Shown piece by piece: positions 1 to 12,694 of a stretch of DNA of 64,000 bases. The translations under genes were made by a program, and so were the position numbers. The notes below the pieces were generated by a model. That model was not told the origin of the DNA. It saw only the letters and a program-made list of their open reading frames with translations, and made no database searches. The DNA is taken from contig NC_051085.1 in the NCBI RefSeq assembly GCF_004664715.2, positions 24,388,551-24,452,550 on the forward strand. Reading direction: 5' to 3'. The first letter of the stretch is position 1; each line of letters begins with the position of its first letter. Source of the stretch: Peromyscus leucopus (taxonomy: Eukaryota > Chordata > Mammalia > Rodentia > Cricetidae).

Positions 1-911
1 CACTGAGGTGTTTCAAGGATCCTGACTAAGAATAGACAAAGATAGATCCCTCAAGACGCTTAAATCAGTGCCTTACTCGATAGAACCGATGAGCAACCAT
101 AAACTTAGACTGTTAAGATGAAGACTGAAGGTTGACAACACTGTATCCCTAGTCAAACTCAGCCCATCTACTCAGCCCATCTGCAGTTATCCTTGAGCAT
201 GGGCTTACATCACCCAGACTTGTAGTGTGACCCTCTCATGGGCCCTTGCCCCCTGAGGAGTCTCCATGGCACTATCTGTGTACCTACCTGTTTGACTTCA
301 TCTACATCAATATGTCAGTTCACATTTTTTAAAATTCCTGTCTCCTGTGGGTTCTGCTTTGTTCCCAAAAGCCATCCAATCTTCTCTCTCCTCTGTTTTC
401 TTATGAATCCTCACAGCCTACTGATATAAGCACAGCATTTTTATATCCCACCTGTAAGTTCTACCAGATAACTGGAGGCCTGAAAAACTGTGAGGCCACA
501 GAAGACACCAGGGTATGTTGCTGCTTTGATTGACTTCCTGTGTTGTGTGTTTGTTTCTTCTTTTGCTCTGAATATTTGTCAGGTCTGTGACACACAAGGG
601 TGGGTTACATTTCTTAGCAATGCAATTCTAGTTCTTCAAAAATGCCCATCCTCATCTAGAAATGGTACTGAATCACTTCTTCCTATTTCCTATTTACTGC
701 TTGCCCTTTTGTTATGTAGAGAATGAGATACTCTGGTTAAGGAAAAATGGATTTGTAATGTTCACATCAACACTGCAGTATATGTTGCCCAATAGGAAAA
801 TATACTAAATCTATTAAAATTTTATACCAATTGGCAAAAGTAGAAATGCTCTTTATATAAATAAATTTACTAAATAATATGGCATAAAAAAAACCCTCAG
901 AAGTACAATTT
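1..911. other. Unassigned AT-rich DNA, no gene seen
   Basis: I see no gene and no clear repeat here. Two short open frames (63 and 78 codons, plus strand, 238-429 and 490-726) show no recognisable domain and no splice or codon-bias support, and I treat them as chance frames. Confidence 0.5.
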
Positions 912-923
912 AAGATACCTACA

Positions 924-1137
924 GCCGGGCATGGTGGCACACACCTTTAATCCCAGCACTCAAGAGGCAAAGGCAGGCAGTTCATTGTGAATTTGAGGCT
1001 AGCCTGGTCTGCAAAGTGAGTTCCAGGACAGCTAGGGCTGTTACACAGAGAAACCCTGTCTCAGAAAAACAAAAACAAGCAAACAAACAGAAAAACAAAC
1101 AAGCAAACAACAACAAAAACACCAAACCAAAAAAAAA
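924..1137 (+). mobile_element. B1 SINE with long A-rich tail
   Basis: The segment opens with GCCGGGC, continues with the B box-like and CAGCACT-type B1 body, and ends with GAGAAACCCTGTCTC followed by a roughly 70-bp A-rich tail (AAACAAAC-type). Flanking 12-base sequences at 912-923 and 1138-1149 agree at 10 of 12 positions and look like a decayed target-site duplication. B1 is a non-autonomous 7SL-derived retroposon mobilised by L1 proteins. Confidence 0.93.
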
Positions 1138-1149
1138 AAGATATCTATA

Positions 1150-4100
1150 ATTGTAACAAAATACAGAAATATCAGTGGCTCATAGTATCAATATGGCCAC
1201 CATATTCTTCAACCTAAGAATAGAGGACACCTCTCTCCTGATCTAGCTGTGATGTTTCACTTCTCTATGGCCCTCTATGGCTTCATTGTTCCTCTATTTC
1301 CTGTGTGTCTGTGTTCCCTGGGACTCATACCCTCATTTCCACTATTGTGAAGGCCAGCCAGCTAAGCAGCCACAAGGACTGTTAACAAACTTGTTAAGAA
1401 ATGATGACCAAAGCTGTGAGAGGCAGGGGAATGAGCCTTTTAAGTTTGATTGAACTCGCCCTACTGAGTTAGGGACACGAGTGGCAGCTCATCAGTAGTT
1501 CTCTGCATTTTGACCAGTTAGGGTTTGGCTGTAATGATCTTCCTCTGTGGCAAAGGGAAGCTTGTTTGATGAAGGGCTAGAGCTGTATTTATTTGCTTGA
1601 TGCTTCTGCTGCTACCAGAGGCAAGAGAAAAACGGGGTCTTGTAGAAAGAGCTGGTGCCACATCAGATGGGATCCCGGGAAACCAGGTATTGGCCCTGCA
1701 GAGGCAATGGCAGAAGCAATGGGATTTCGTGGGACCCTACATATCTCTCTGAGAAGAGTTCCTTTATTATGTATTGCTATTAAAAACTTCATTCTCTTCA
1801 ACCAGCAGGCTAAAACAAAAACAAAGCTAGACCTATTTGACCAAGCAGTTTTCACTTCTTATTTGAACTGAAGTTTGGATGTATTCTGAGATTGTCAACC
1901 ATCTTTTTTCTCTTGACCGCTATATATAGCATTATGGTAGAACATACTATCTCAAAACACTATTTTTCGTATGTTTGTTTGTTTTAAGACATCCTTGCCC
2001 AAACTCTAGTAGGATAAGTTAAAAGATGTTTAGTACAGTAGAGGTATTAAGTATTTTTTCAACAGTTTAATGAAAACCAAGTACTTTGGAAGGTGGATTT
2101 CTTGGAAATCTTGTACTTCTCTGAATAGACAAGTCCTTAAGATGAGTGGTTATTTCCAGTTGTGGGGGCTATCTATGTTCATGGAGTTCAGGAGCAATCT
2201 GGAATTAATAGTCAGAAGGGAGGAGCCACTGCATCATGGGAAAAAGCAGAGAGGAGTTACTGCATCATGGGAAAAAGGAAAACTGTCAGAGAAAGGAGTG
2301 TTTAGAAACACAGGATGGGTGCTTGGCAAGAGAATGCTGATCTCTCTTTGTAAACTACAAGGCTTACAAATCCACCATCTTTCCTATGGGAAAAAAAAAC
2401 AAGGAGAAGGTTAAGAGCTTACAAAATAAATTTAAATGATAGCATGCTTACTGGTGGACTACAAGAGTAGTTATCTACTTGTTCCTGATGGTGTCCTATT
2501 AATCCCCTTAAGAAAATATCAACAAAGAATCGAAAATGTGTACAACTTTAAAGATTCTAACCTACCTAGAGTAGTTTATCCTTTTTGATTTTTGAAAGCT
2601 GTAAGCTCTCACTTCTGAAACCCAGGTAGCTGATTCCAACTCTGATTGTAGAGCAAACTGTAAGACAGAGTGTCCTGTAGACCACTACCATCTGTAACTC
2701 TGCTTCATGATGGCAAAGGTCATGTCAGGCCTAGCTAGAGAAGCCTCTTAAATGCTTACTTGATCTGCATAAGTAGAAAAATTCTAGGTCAAAAGGACAA
2801 AAGTCTTACTTGCACAGTAAAGACAAAGTCTCAGACCCTCAATCACCTCCCAGACTTTCTATTCCTTTCTTTTCCATATTTGTGTTACATCTAATTCTAG
2901 GTCAGAGGCAAAGAATAAAGAGCATAAAAACAAACAGACCATCTGAAAGTGGCTAGTTGCTTCTTAAAACTTCCTTATCTGTTTGGGGAACTTACCTCAC
3001 ATCAAATCTCATTTCGCTCTCGCTCTCTCCTTTAGCTGTACTATAGCTGTGATCAGACCTGCAACTTCACTCTTATCTATCAAGGGGATTGTATCAAAAC
3101 AAACAAACAAACAAAAAACAAAAAAATCTTAATAAAGTTTATATTTCAAAATCAATCTTATTCTAGGCTCAGTTTTAAATTTTAAACTGATAGATCATAT
3201 TTTCATGCTGTAGGCTCTTCACTACCCAGGGCTGATGACTATTACTTTTGGTAGATAGGTGGGGGAGCTGTAAGAAATCTAGGGTAAAAGACATAACTAA
3301 TCTATCACTCACTTGGAGACTGGAAGGAAGGAATAAAGTAATAATGTCATGAGATAAATCATCCAGAATTCTATATAAATAACAGAAAAGTGTAATCACC
3401 TATATAAAACAGGTCAGAAAATATTACATCTTTTTCCAAAAGTGAAAGCATAACCCAAATCACTCAGTGATAGAGGCAATGACTAATTTGAATTTAAATA
3501 TGGGAAACTCGAGATGAGAGAAGTCATTAATATTTTACTAGAATAAAACGTCTAAAGGCTATTTGTTCTACAGCGTACTGTTAAATTCATAGAAAATTAT
3601 CCTTAGAAATTTGCAAATAATGTAAAATTTAATTTAATAATAATTAAGATATATATTCCTACATTTTATGTCTAAGCCACTAATGTAATGGTAAACATAG
3701 GAACATTGCTTAATTTCTCATCACACACAAGAAACAAAGTAATTATATTTCTTTTTTTCTTGCATGAAACTTTATTTTCCTTTTTAACAGGTATGTGTTA
3801 AAAACTGCTTTCCATAACTGGGTAGAAGAAAAAGTTGTATAGGAAATAGTTTTCTTTCCTTCCCTAGAAACCTGAATAAATTCTAATTATTGATAGTTTT
3901 CCCCTCCCTTACTTTTCTTTACCTTCAAATTATTTCATTTTTCAACTTCATAAGGAGGGAAAATAAAGGTTCAACACTTTATGAATAAATCGGTTAAAAT
4001 TTAAGACAATTTAAAACAAATGGAATTATGCGTAGTGCTTATAGTCCTTTAAATATTATAATAAACTTTCAAAAACATGTGAAACAAAAGCAAATAAAAC

Positions 4101-5360
4101 ATAGTTCACCTAACAATAAACAAAAATAAAGGAAGTGCTAACAAAGCTTGAAAAGTAGCAAGAAAACAAACATAACCTGAGACTCTCAACATAAACTAGT
4201 TAAACCCTCACATGTAAAACTTTCCAGATTCTTGTACAACAATCCCAATCTCTGCTCCTTACAATAGCTATGAAGACTTAGAATACACATATTCTATGAA
4301 ATGTGCAGGGTGATCAAAAACAAAATAATAGAATACAGCCATGAATGAGGCAGTGGCAAAGCCTGAAACTCAGAGGAACTGTCACAGCTTTAAACAAGAG
4401 CTGGATTAAGAATTATCAAAAAATTGACTAAGAAAGAAATTAATTAGTTCAAAAGAAAATTTTAATAGACTAAAATCCTTCCCCTCCCCCCAAAAAACCA
4501 CCCAGAATTAATGAATCCGTGGATTATTGGCAACAAAAGTAGATTTCTAAAATACATGATTAAGAAAAGGGAGGAAACAGTAGAGTTGGGAAGTGAAGGG
4601 GTAAGAAAAGCAAGCAGACTATAGGAGATAACAATGTAAAGCCTTATATAACAATAACAAATATGCACAACTAGTAAAATAGAAGATGTTCACAAAAGAC
4701 ACAAAACTGCCATTAAAAATTATTAAAATCTTAATTGAGTAACCACCATAGTCATAATGAAAAACATTTTTAAATGACCCCAGGTCCTCCAGGAGTTGTT
4801 TTACTAGTGAAATACTTGAAACTTTAAAGGAACCAGTAAACTCAATTCTATATAATTTGTTCCAGAGCACAGAAAAAAAGAAGATGGAAGTCCATCAAAT
4901 CTATTTTATGAATCTAGAATAATTCTGACACCAACATCTGACAAACAGGACATGTAAAAATAAAACTAAAGACAAATTTCTCTCAGGAATATGCATCCAA
5001 GAGTGAATGAGGATTAGGATATCTGTGTGCCTGGCATTTATTAGCTACCCAATAAATTCCTTCTACATCACTAAAGAAAGCATGGCCATCCAGAACAAAC
5101 TCCCCCAGCTTCCGGGCCCTGCATCTACACATCTGATGCACAGAGGAACCTGACTTCACCTCATTTTCTTCCCTTTCAGGGAGACAAGAAGAGTCTTTTC
5201 TTTGTTCATGAATAAAAGTTTGTGAGTGTGGCCTGGATCCTATCACAAGTGTGTCATCTGTCAATGAGTGCTATCAGTGACTTCTGTGTCAGGGACCAGA
5301 GGCCTCTTGCTCTCTTAAACTATTCCCACTCTGCTTCTTATAAAACTTAGCTTTATTTAC
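1150..5360. other. Unassigned AT-rich stretch
   Basis: There is no supported gene. Overlapping opposite-strand frames near 1589-1871 (88 and 92 codons) and a 114-codon plus frame at 2070-2414 have no recognisable domain. The stretch contains a 31-bp tandem duplication at 2220-2281 and very AT-rich DNA at about 3520-4200. Some of it is probably old, decayed repeat that I cannot classify by eye. Confidence 0.4.
2220..2281. repeat. 31-bp tandem duplication
   Basis: Two adjacent units begin GAGGAGCCAC (2220) and GAGGAGTTAC (2251), and both contain CTGCATCATGGGAAAAAG or a close variant. It is a local duplication with about two mismatches between units. Confidence 0.85.
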
Positions 5361-5364
5361 TGTC

Positions 5365-5415
5365 ACATGTGTGATGTACAGGCATGTGTGTATGCATGTT
5401 GTGCATGGGCACGTG

Positions 5416-5461
<46 letters not shown>

Positions 5462-5660
5462 TGGGCATGTGTATGTGTTGATATGTGCATGAGGTGTGTG
5501 TATGTATATGGGTGTGTTTGTATATTTGTTTATGTGTACATGTTGTGCATATGTGTATGAATGTTTGTATGTCTGTGCTATTCATGGATGAGTGTGTGTG
5601 TGTGTGTGTGTGTGTGTTTATGTATGCTTGTGTACATGTTATGTGATATGGCATACGTGG
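5365..5660. repeat. TG-rich tract with two (TG)n cores
   Basis: A nearly 300-bp alternating purine-pyrimidine tract holds pure (TG)n cores at 5419-5460 and 5592-5617, separated by degenerate TGTATG/TGTGCATG steps. A 121-codon minus-strand frame across it is just translated repeat. The following 5660-5760 segment contains TTGAGACAGGGAC, resembling the end of a reversed B4-type SINE. Confidence 0.9.
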
Positions 5661-5764
5661 TAGGGGGACAAGTTTCAGGTATCCCTTCCCTCCTTCAATT
5701 TATTGAGACAGGGACAACACAAAGCATCTCTGTGTATTACATTGCCTAAAGCATCACTTCGAAT

Positions 5765-6600
5765 CATGGAAAAACATCACTGTGTGTTGCATTGTCCGAG
5801 CCATCCTGCTAATCAGCCTTGACATCAGGTTATCGTATTTTGAATATGCATTCTCTCTTCCACATTATCCTACCTCAAGTTCAGACCATTAATATATATT
5901 ACTTGGATTACTACAGAAGCTGATTAAAAGGCTTCTTGGCCTTCTTTCTTACCCCTTGCTAATTAATACATTTTGAAAGCACCACTAGGGATATCATATA
6001 ATAAGTACATGTACTTTTTATTCAGTAGTGCTCTACTTATTTAGTATATCTCACAAGGCAAGGCCCTCATAACCAGATTGTTTTCTGTCTGCTCTTCATC
6101 TTTCCTTTATTGACAGCTTGATGGGTGTGTACTATTTTTTTAGCTTAGAGGTATGAAACATAACTAGTGTCTAAACCTTAATGTTCATGAATCCATGAGT
6201 GAACTCAACTAATTCTCATCTGCTTTATTTTATCCACTCTTCCTGTGACTAGGTCATTCACTTGTTTACTTACATTATTTTTTTAACTTCCCACCCCCTT
6301 TCCATGAATAGCTACAAAATAGCTACCTAGCTTATTAGCAAAAGACAAATGATCCTGTAAGCCAGATTTGTCAATAACAATACCTTGGATACATAGCATT
6401 TTAAAGCATTCTATATTCCAGTTATACTGAACTCTTTCAATTCTTACTGAAAGACAGTTAATGCCATTTAAAACCTTAAACTTCCTATTAAGGATCCAAG
6501 AATTGAATTAATATGAAATGAAGAACAAAAGGTAGTGAACATAAACCTATAAAACACATCATTAGCACTAGAGAACAAGTTCATATACATAAACGTGCCC
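5765..6600. other. Unassigned AT-rich DNA
   Basis: No gene, RNA or clear young repeat was recognised in this stretch. Confidence 0.4.
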
Positions 6601-6617
6601 ATTAAAAGAAGCTGATG

Positions 6618-6798
6618 TTACCGGGCGGTGGTGGCGCACGCCTTTAATCCCAGCACTCGGGAGGCAGAGCCAGGCGGATCACTGTGAGTTCGAGGCCAGC
6701 CTGGGCTACCAAGTGAGCTCCAGGAAAGGCGCAAAACTACACAGAGAAACCCTGTCTCGAAAAACAAAAAAACAAAAAAACAAAACAAAACAAAAAAA
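6618..6798 (+). mobile_element. Young B1 SINE with perfect target duplication
   Basis: A well-preserved B1 begins CCGGGCGGTGGTGGCGCACG and ends GAAACCCTGTCTCGAAAAAC plus an A-rich tail. The 14-base flank AAAAGAAGCTGATG is identical at 6604-6617 and 6799-6812, marking the insertion exactly. The internal CAGGAAAGGCGCAAAACTAC variant is the type I associate with cricetid B1. An 85-codon minus-strand frame over it is spurious. Confidence 0.97.
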
Positions 6799-6814
6799 AA
6801 AAGAAGCTGATGCA

Positions 6815-7285
6815 ATTGGGGATAGAAGGAGCAGGCATTCAGGGCCGTGGGGGTATGGGAAGCAGGTGTAGGCAAATGTGGTCTTAAGTACCTGTCATCC
6901 TCTATGAAGTCCCTTGAGACTGAACTTCATTAACACAGGGGTAGATTCTTCACATTTTCAAAAAAAAAAAAATTAAGGATCACATACCTACTTATTTTTA
7001 AAGCAGATGTCTTTACTCTGAACCAATTTTCACTGTCTTGATAATCTCATCTTCTACATGGAGTTATATTTTGCTGCCCCAAATGGCCCAAGTAACTTGC
7101 CAAACTGTATTAGAATTATAACAGTATGAAAATAAACTGATGTTCATTGCTCATTTGTATGTCTTGTTATTTTTGTCTCCTCATGTTTTATGGCGAAGAT
7201 TAGTTGATTTGTGTTCAAATATTCCATTTTCAAGTCTGGATTAAAAAGAAAAAAAGACTAAATGACTAAATCTAGTCTGTAAACA
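6815..7285. other. Unassigned DNA
   Basis: No gene or clear repeat was recognised. There is an A-run at about 6959-6971. Confidence 0.4.
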
Positions 7286-7438
7286 GAGGCTTTTCTGTTC
7301 CACCTGGTCCCACAGCCAGTTTTAAAATAATCACTCAGAGGCTTAATATTAATTATAAACTGTTTGGCCTATTGGTCAGGCTTATTTTACTAACTAGCTC
7401 TTTTAACTTAAATTAACCCATTTCTATTCATCTATGTC

Positions 7439-7580
7439 TTGTCATGTGTCTCGTGGCTTTACCTATGTTCTAATGTATCTTGTCATGTGTCATGTGTCAT
7501 GTGGCTTTACCTATGTTCTAATGTATCTTGTCATGTGTCATGTGTCATGTGGCTTTACCTATGTTCTAATGTATCTTGCT
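7439..7580 (+). repeat. 48-bp tandem repeat, about three units
   Basis: The block GGCTTTACCTATGTTCTAAT recurs at 7455, 7503 and 7551, exactly 48 bases apart. The linkers are made of TCATGTG steps. Because 48 is divisible by three, an 86-codon plus frame reads a repeated 16-residue peptide through it. I regard that frame as a by-product and not a gene. Confidence 0.92.
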
Positions 7581-7725
7581 CCTCCAGCAGCTGGCTGGCA
7601 TCTTCTCTGACTCTGCCCTTCTTCTCCCTGTATCTCTGCTTGGATTTCCCACTTGGCTCTATCCTGCCTTGCTATAGGCCAAAGCAGCATCTTTATTAAC
7701 CAATGGCAATAAAACTTATTTACAG

Positions 7726-7896
7726 AGCCAGGCGGTGGTGGCGCACACCTTTAATCCCAGCACTTGGGAGGCAGAGCCAGGCAGATCTCTGTGAGTTCGA
7801 GGCCAGCCTGGGCTACCATGTGAGTTCCAGGAAAGGCATAAAGCTACATAGAGAAACCCTGTCTCGAAAAACAAAAAAACTAACAAAACAAAACAA
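7726..7896 (+). mobile_element. B1 SINE nested in an LTR-like repeat
   Basis: A complete B1 (GCCAGGCGGTGGTGGCGCAC to CCCTGTCTCGAAAAAC and A-rich tail) is bounded by identical 15-base copies of AAAACTTATTTACAG at 7711-7725 and 7897-7911. The duplicated target belongs to the surrounding LTR-like repeat, so the B1 is the younger insertion. Confidence 0.97.
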
Positions 7897-8440
7897 AAAA
7901 CTTATTTACAGCATACAGAGGGGGTTATCTCTATAGCATTTTCCCCTTTCTGTCTAATTAAAAAGGAAGGTTTAACTTTAACTTAGTAAAATTACATATA
8001 ACAAAATACTTATCAAGCAAGAATTACAGTTGTAACATTTAGTCTATTTGTATTTAGCAAAATTAAAGAAAATATTCTATTATCTATCCTATATTTGTAA
8101 ATATAAAGTTTCATATCAAGTCCAAACTCTGAAATGGGTGAAATCATCAAATGAGAGAGATGAAGTATGATTATGATGAGGGACTCAACTTTTTTAGTGA
8201 CACTTCATTTCTCTCAACCTGTCTAGATTGTCTACCATCAGAAATATTCTCTGTGAATCCTACTCTACTGCCCCTGCTCCCTGGTTCCACTCTGGTGAGT
8301 TCTCAAAGCACTGTGTTACTGCCTTCTCACATGTTTTCATATAATTATTTGTTTATGTCTTTAAACAAATAATGACTCTATGCTTGGCTTATGCTAGATC
8401 CTCATAAAACCTTACCTGATCAATGAGTATCATTCTAGGC

Positions 8441-8607
8441 TTTTATTTGTTTGTTTGTTTGTTTGTCCAGACAGTGTTTCTTTGTGTAACAGCTCTGGCC
8501 GTCCTGGAACTCACTTTGTAGACCAGGCTAGCCTCAAACTCAAAGAGATTCACCTGCCTCTGCCTCTCAAGTGCTGGGATTAAAGATATGTGCCACTACC
8601 AACCTGC
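8441..8607 (-). mobile_element. B1 SINE, minus strand
   Basis: A T-rich (TTTG)n start, then GTGTAACAGCTCTGGCCGTC, GTAGACCAGGCTAGCCTCAA and GTGCTGGGATTAAAGATATG give a B1 read in reverse. Substitutions throughout suggest an older copy. I could not fix a target duplication. Confidence 0.92.
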
Positions 8608-8612
8608 CATTC

Positions 8613-11600
8613 CCAGCATTTTGTCTAGTTGTATGTTTTTATTTCCTTTTAAATATTAGACTGAACACAAGATAGGAAACTTTCCTAAGAACCAAGGGTA
8701 ATATTGTTCAAACTTTCATAATTCCCTCAGAAAGTTTTTCTAATTCTATATGTAGCTGCATATTTTAGAATTTTTACTGTCTGTTTATATATCTTTCAAT
8801 TATTTTCTACTTCAGTTAAACACTCCAGCATCTATAGCATGTTTAACTCTTTTTGACACAGGAAGTAATGCTGTTGTTATATTTTTTTGTTTTATTTTAT
8901 TTTGGTTTGGTTTGGTTCACGGCCATTCTATCACTGGCCTGAACTCCATGTACCATTTATCTTTCAGTAAAGTGGCCATTTAATACATAATAGAGGAAGC
9001 CTTTAAGTTCTAAAAAATCTTGACTCTGTAAAATACTCTTGTAACCCACAGCTTATAGAAGCTGAGCATATCCTAATGGTTGTTCGGTCATTTAAGAGGT
9101 GTTTGAATTATTAGGTGAGGGAAGTCACTGTAACAGTCAAGCCAAATAACTAAATACATCTGAAGCCGTATAATTTAATGTATTAGGAGCAGATCTTTTG
9201 AAAATTTCTAGAAAGTTATCCAATATCCCATTGACCAGCATTTTAAGACACATTTTACAGCTTAAGCCCCAACTTAAGTGCCTGCACCGTCCACTGAGGG
9301 AAGAGCGAGACAGCATAATGGCAACCCTAGCCGTGGAGAATGCGCTGCTTCTTTAGCGAGCCATTATTTCAGTCAGTATTGTAATTGGAAAGAAACGTCC
9401 CTTAAATGTGCTAAATCAATTAATTACCCAAATACACTTGTGTTAACATCCTGCAAGATTGGAATAACTTCCAGATGCCACGTTTGCTCATTCTTGAGTC
9501 ATCACGTTTCTGTGGGTGTGCAGTACCACTCCACCTGGGAAGGCAGAGAAGTACAGCCGTGGTCGCCGGACGGGAAATTATTCCTGTGAGCAGCTAAACC
9601 TTGGCATAGACACAAATATCCTATATCATGGCCTAATAATTTAATCATTTCCTATCTTGGCTTCTTTACAAGTGAAAAGAGGCCTAGTAACTGATAACGG
9701 AGAGGAAGCTGTAACAACCAAAATGAATATAAGGAATTCTGTGTTTTGAAGAGAAGTGGATAGTCCTGTGCTTAGTAGTAACCAGACTTTGATGTTCCCC
9801 CATGTTTTTGCCTAAGAATGACCTCATTAACTTATTTTCCCATTGAGAAAGTATGTATGGTAACATTAAGCTCTGTTTGCTATTAAGGGCAGTCTTTTTT
9901 CATTTAGCATCTAATGCTTGTTTTATTTTAGCGCATTTAAAACAATGTTATTCTAACATACCCAACGAATTAGATTTCGGGGGCCCAGTATTGTGGAGAA
10001 TCTGAATAGCATCATGCTATCCTAATAGTAAGTTTATTCATCAAATGACATTGTTTAAGATGAAAAAATACATTTAGAATTCGTTTGTTGCCTTTAGATT
10101 TTTCTAGAATCTTTAAAACTACATCCCCATGAGTTGAACTTCTTCTTTAGTTTTATGCATTCTATTAACATAAAACTGCGAGGCAAATTTGCTTTTAATA
10201 ATTTTCTTCAAGCTTTGTGCTTTATTAGAAATAACCCATTTACCGAAAACCTTTTATTTGGATTGGTGGTGAGAATAAACACATAGTTCTCGGTGACTTT
10301 TATTATTTATTGTAAAGTAATTTGGCAGGGTGTTGTGTAGGCAACTAAACGAAATAAAAGATTCATCAGAACTCCCAATCTTTTTTTGATTTGTGGAGTA
10401 ACAGAAAACAGGAGGCCAGTCCTGTTTTTACTCCCTGAAGGTTTGGTTCAGTATGTGCCAGTGATGGAAACCATCGTCCGCCTATAAAGCAACAATTAGG
10501 GCTGGTTTCCATTGACTCCATCAGTCAGATGTAAAAATACAAAAGACTAATATAAAATAAGCCCTCTTCTGTGTAGCTTCATATGCCATAAATGTGAGCA
10601 CTCTGGGATATGTGCTGCTCTTGCTGTTTACCAATGCTCTCCTGGAATTTTTGGTTTAAAGGTTTGTATTTTAATTGCAGAATCCAATACAAGAGGGCAG
10701 AGAATCAGCAGCCCCCACCCCCTAGATGATAGCATAGTTGAAAGGCAGAGTATTGCTGGATAAATTGGTAATCAAACTAAGGCTCATAGCAGCATATACA
10801 GCCTCTTGGTATAATTTTTTTCTTTCATGAGACCTATATTAATTTATTTTAAAAAGCATTAGAAAAATTCCTTCTGCTTAAATACCTTCAGGTCAATTAC
10901 AAAGAAACGTGAAATGGGATAATTAGTAAAACAAGACAAGAAGGAAAAGGTTAAAAGGTCGAAAAGGATCTAATTAACATGCTAATCATTCTTCATATAT
11001 TTTGACGAGACACCAGCATAGAGTTAAAGTTATTTGTCCTAATTTATATGTCAGTCTAAATAAGTGAATCCTTGAAACTAACCTTGTACAAGGTTAGAGA
11101 ATAGCAAAATGTTTGCTAAGGAAATAAAGATGATTTTTCAGGGAAAAAAATTAAAATCTAAAGTGAAAGAAATGGTTCTAGGTCAAGAAATGCTTACATT
11201 CACTCATAATCATCAGTTGTTTACTATTTACATGTCCATAATGTTTGAGTCACACAGAAGGGACTGAGAATAGAATAGGAAATATCTGCCGGCCCCTGAG
11301 GCTAGGAGGCTGGGAGCAGTGATAAACTTGGGTGTCTGAATAACGGAAAATCCCATTCTCAGGTGTTCCGGATGGACATGTTCAGTCTCTGCTGATCATG
11401 CTTAAAGGGCTTTCTCAAGTCACGTTTTCCTTCAGAGTGTGCCTAGAAATTATTCTAGCAAGAAGGTACTACCTTTGTTATTATCCTTGGTGGCCTTGTT
11501 AAATAACATTTCTGCCAGAGTGAAAGGTTAATGAGAGGATGCATTTTTACTATTGCCTCATAAAACATAAACATATCTCTTCCTTGAAATCTCTTTTCCA

Positions 11601-11655
11601 TCTAACATGACAGACATCATGATACCTTTACAGAAAGTAGTATATTGCTATTTTG
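8613..11655. other. Repeat-poor island, candidate conserved non-coding DNA
   Basis: About 3 kb with almost no recognisable transposon in a window otherwise full of them. The 9900-10700 part is AT-rich with many TAAT/ATTA cores, for example AATCAATTAATTACC near 9414-9428. No long reading frame has domain support; a 103-codon plus frame at 9278-9589 is the longest. The pattern resembles developmental enhancers in gene deserts, but this is inference from composition, not alignment. Confidence 0.3.
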
Positions 11656-11659
11656 ATAA

Positions 11660-11815
11660 AGTTTTAAATATTTACTTAGTTTTGAAAGTTTCATACATGT
11701 ATATGATGTATTTTGATCATAACCACCCCATACTCCCCCCTCTTCCAACTTTCTCTATTCCTTTCTAACATGTCTCCCTCCCAACTTCAAGCCTTCTCTC
11801 ATTAAACCCCCATGG
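11660..11815 (-). mobile_element. L1 3' UTR fragment, minus strand
   Basis: The segment reads TTTCATACATGTATATGATG then TTTTGATCATAACCACCCC and pyrimidine-rich CTCCC blocks, which matches the reversed 3' end of older rodent L1 elements. It is a short truncated piece. Confidence 0.7.
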
Positions 11816-11835
11816 TTGACTTTTTCTCCATATGT

Positions 11836-11965
11836 TAGGTTTTATTCTCAACTTGGTAAAACCTAGAGTCACTGGAGAGAGGGAACTTCAGTCAAGAAAT
11901 CCCACAGATATATTGACCAAAAAGTGTTATGTCTCTGGGTTCTCTGCCACTAGACTTGATGTCAT
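11836..11965 (+). mobile_element. Partial rodent LTR-like repeat (family D, 5' part)
   Basis: TGTTAGGTTTTATTCTCAAC, CTAGAGTCACTGGAGAGAGG and TCAGTCAAGAAATC match the beginning of the same repeat family seen complete at 52252-52616. Only the start is recognisable here. Confidence 0.5.
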
Positions 11966-12129
11966 GAGGTGTTTGTCAGTTCTGTTTTAAAACAAGAAGA
12001 ATATTTATTCTGGTTAGAATACGGAGGAGAGGAAACAGAGAAATCTAGGACTTCCTCAAGAATCTCTCCAATTTGCAGAATAAACATTAACATTTATTCA
12101 CTGGACTGTGTCTCTCTTGGAGCTCTCTA

Positions 12130-12690
12130 TGTGTAGCAGGCTTTTTCTTTTAGGCCACCAACCAGCTCCCAAATCATGACACAGAGACTTAATATTAGTT
12201 ATTAATGTCAGCCTTACCATATGCTCGTTTCTTGCTAGGTCTTATAACTTAACCTGTTTCTCTTCATTCATGTTTTGCTTCAGGGCTTTTTACCTTTCTT
12301 TTATTCTGTATTTCCTACTCCATCTAGTTGGCTAGTGGCTCTGCCTGGCTGGCTGGCCCTGTGTATCTTCCTCTCTTTCTCCCTCGCTCTCTCCTCCTCC
12401 TCTTTCAAACCTAGATTTCTCCTCCTACTTATTCTCTCTGCCTGCCAGCCCTGCCAATCCCTCTTCTGACTATCTATTGGCTACTCAGCTTCTTATTAGA
12501 TCAATCAGGTGCCTTAGGCAGGCTTGGTGAAACAGCAACCCATCTTTACATAATTAAACAAATGCAGTATAAACAAATGTAACCAAAGGCAGCAGAAACA
12601 AATGTAACACACCCTCACATAGTCAAAGTAATACTCTGTAACTTAAATAAATATAACACATCTTTGCTAAGTTAAAATAATATTCCACAA
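12130..12690. mobile_element. LTR-like interspersed repeat (family B)
   Basis: GGCCACCAACCAGCTCCCAA, GACTTAATATTAGTTATTAA, a CT-rich middle, then TTATTAGATCAATCAGGTG and repeated AACAAATGTAAC motifs. The same layout occurs at 58110-58580, so this is a multi-copy element. I read it as an ERV LTR-like repeat, with the class name left open. It is followed directly by a reversed B1 piece. Confidence 0.55.
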
Positions 12691-12694
12691 CAAC

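Larger units (their letters stand above)
7290..7935. mobile_element. LTR-like interspersed repeat, split by a B1
   Basis: The segment contains CCCACAGCCAG, TTAATATTAATTATAAACTG, AACTTAAATTAACCCATTTC and, near its end, CCAATGGCAATAAAAC. The order and wording of these blocks parallel the solo LTRs at 25715, 46600 and 52897, so I read it as a related ERV LTR. The ends are not fixed by a target duplication. It holds a 48-bp tandem repeat and was interrupted at 7711-7725 by a later B1. Confidence 0.6.

Noticed and set aside
5289..5654. 121-codon minus frame rich in H and T
   Set aside because: It is translated (CA)n microsatellite.
9278..9589. 103-codon plus frame in the repeat-poor island
   Set aside because: There is no domain, no splice context and only average codon character. 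It may be part of a conserved non-coding element instead.
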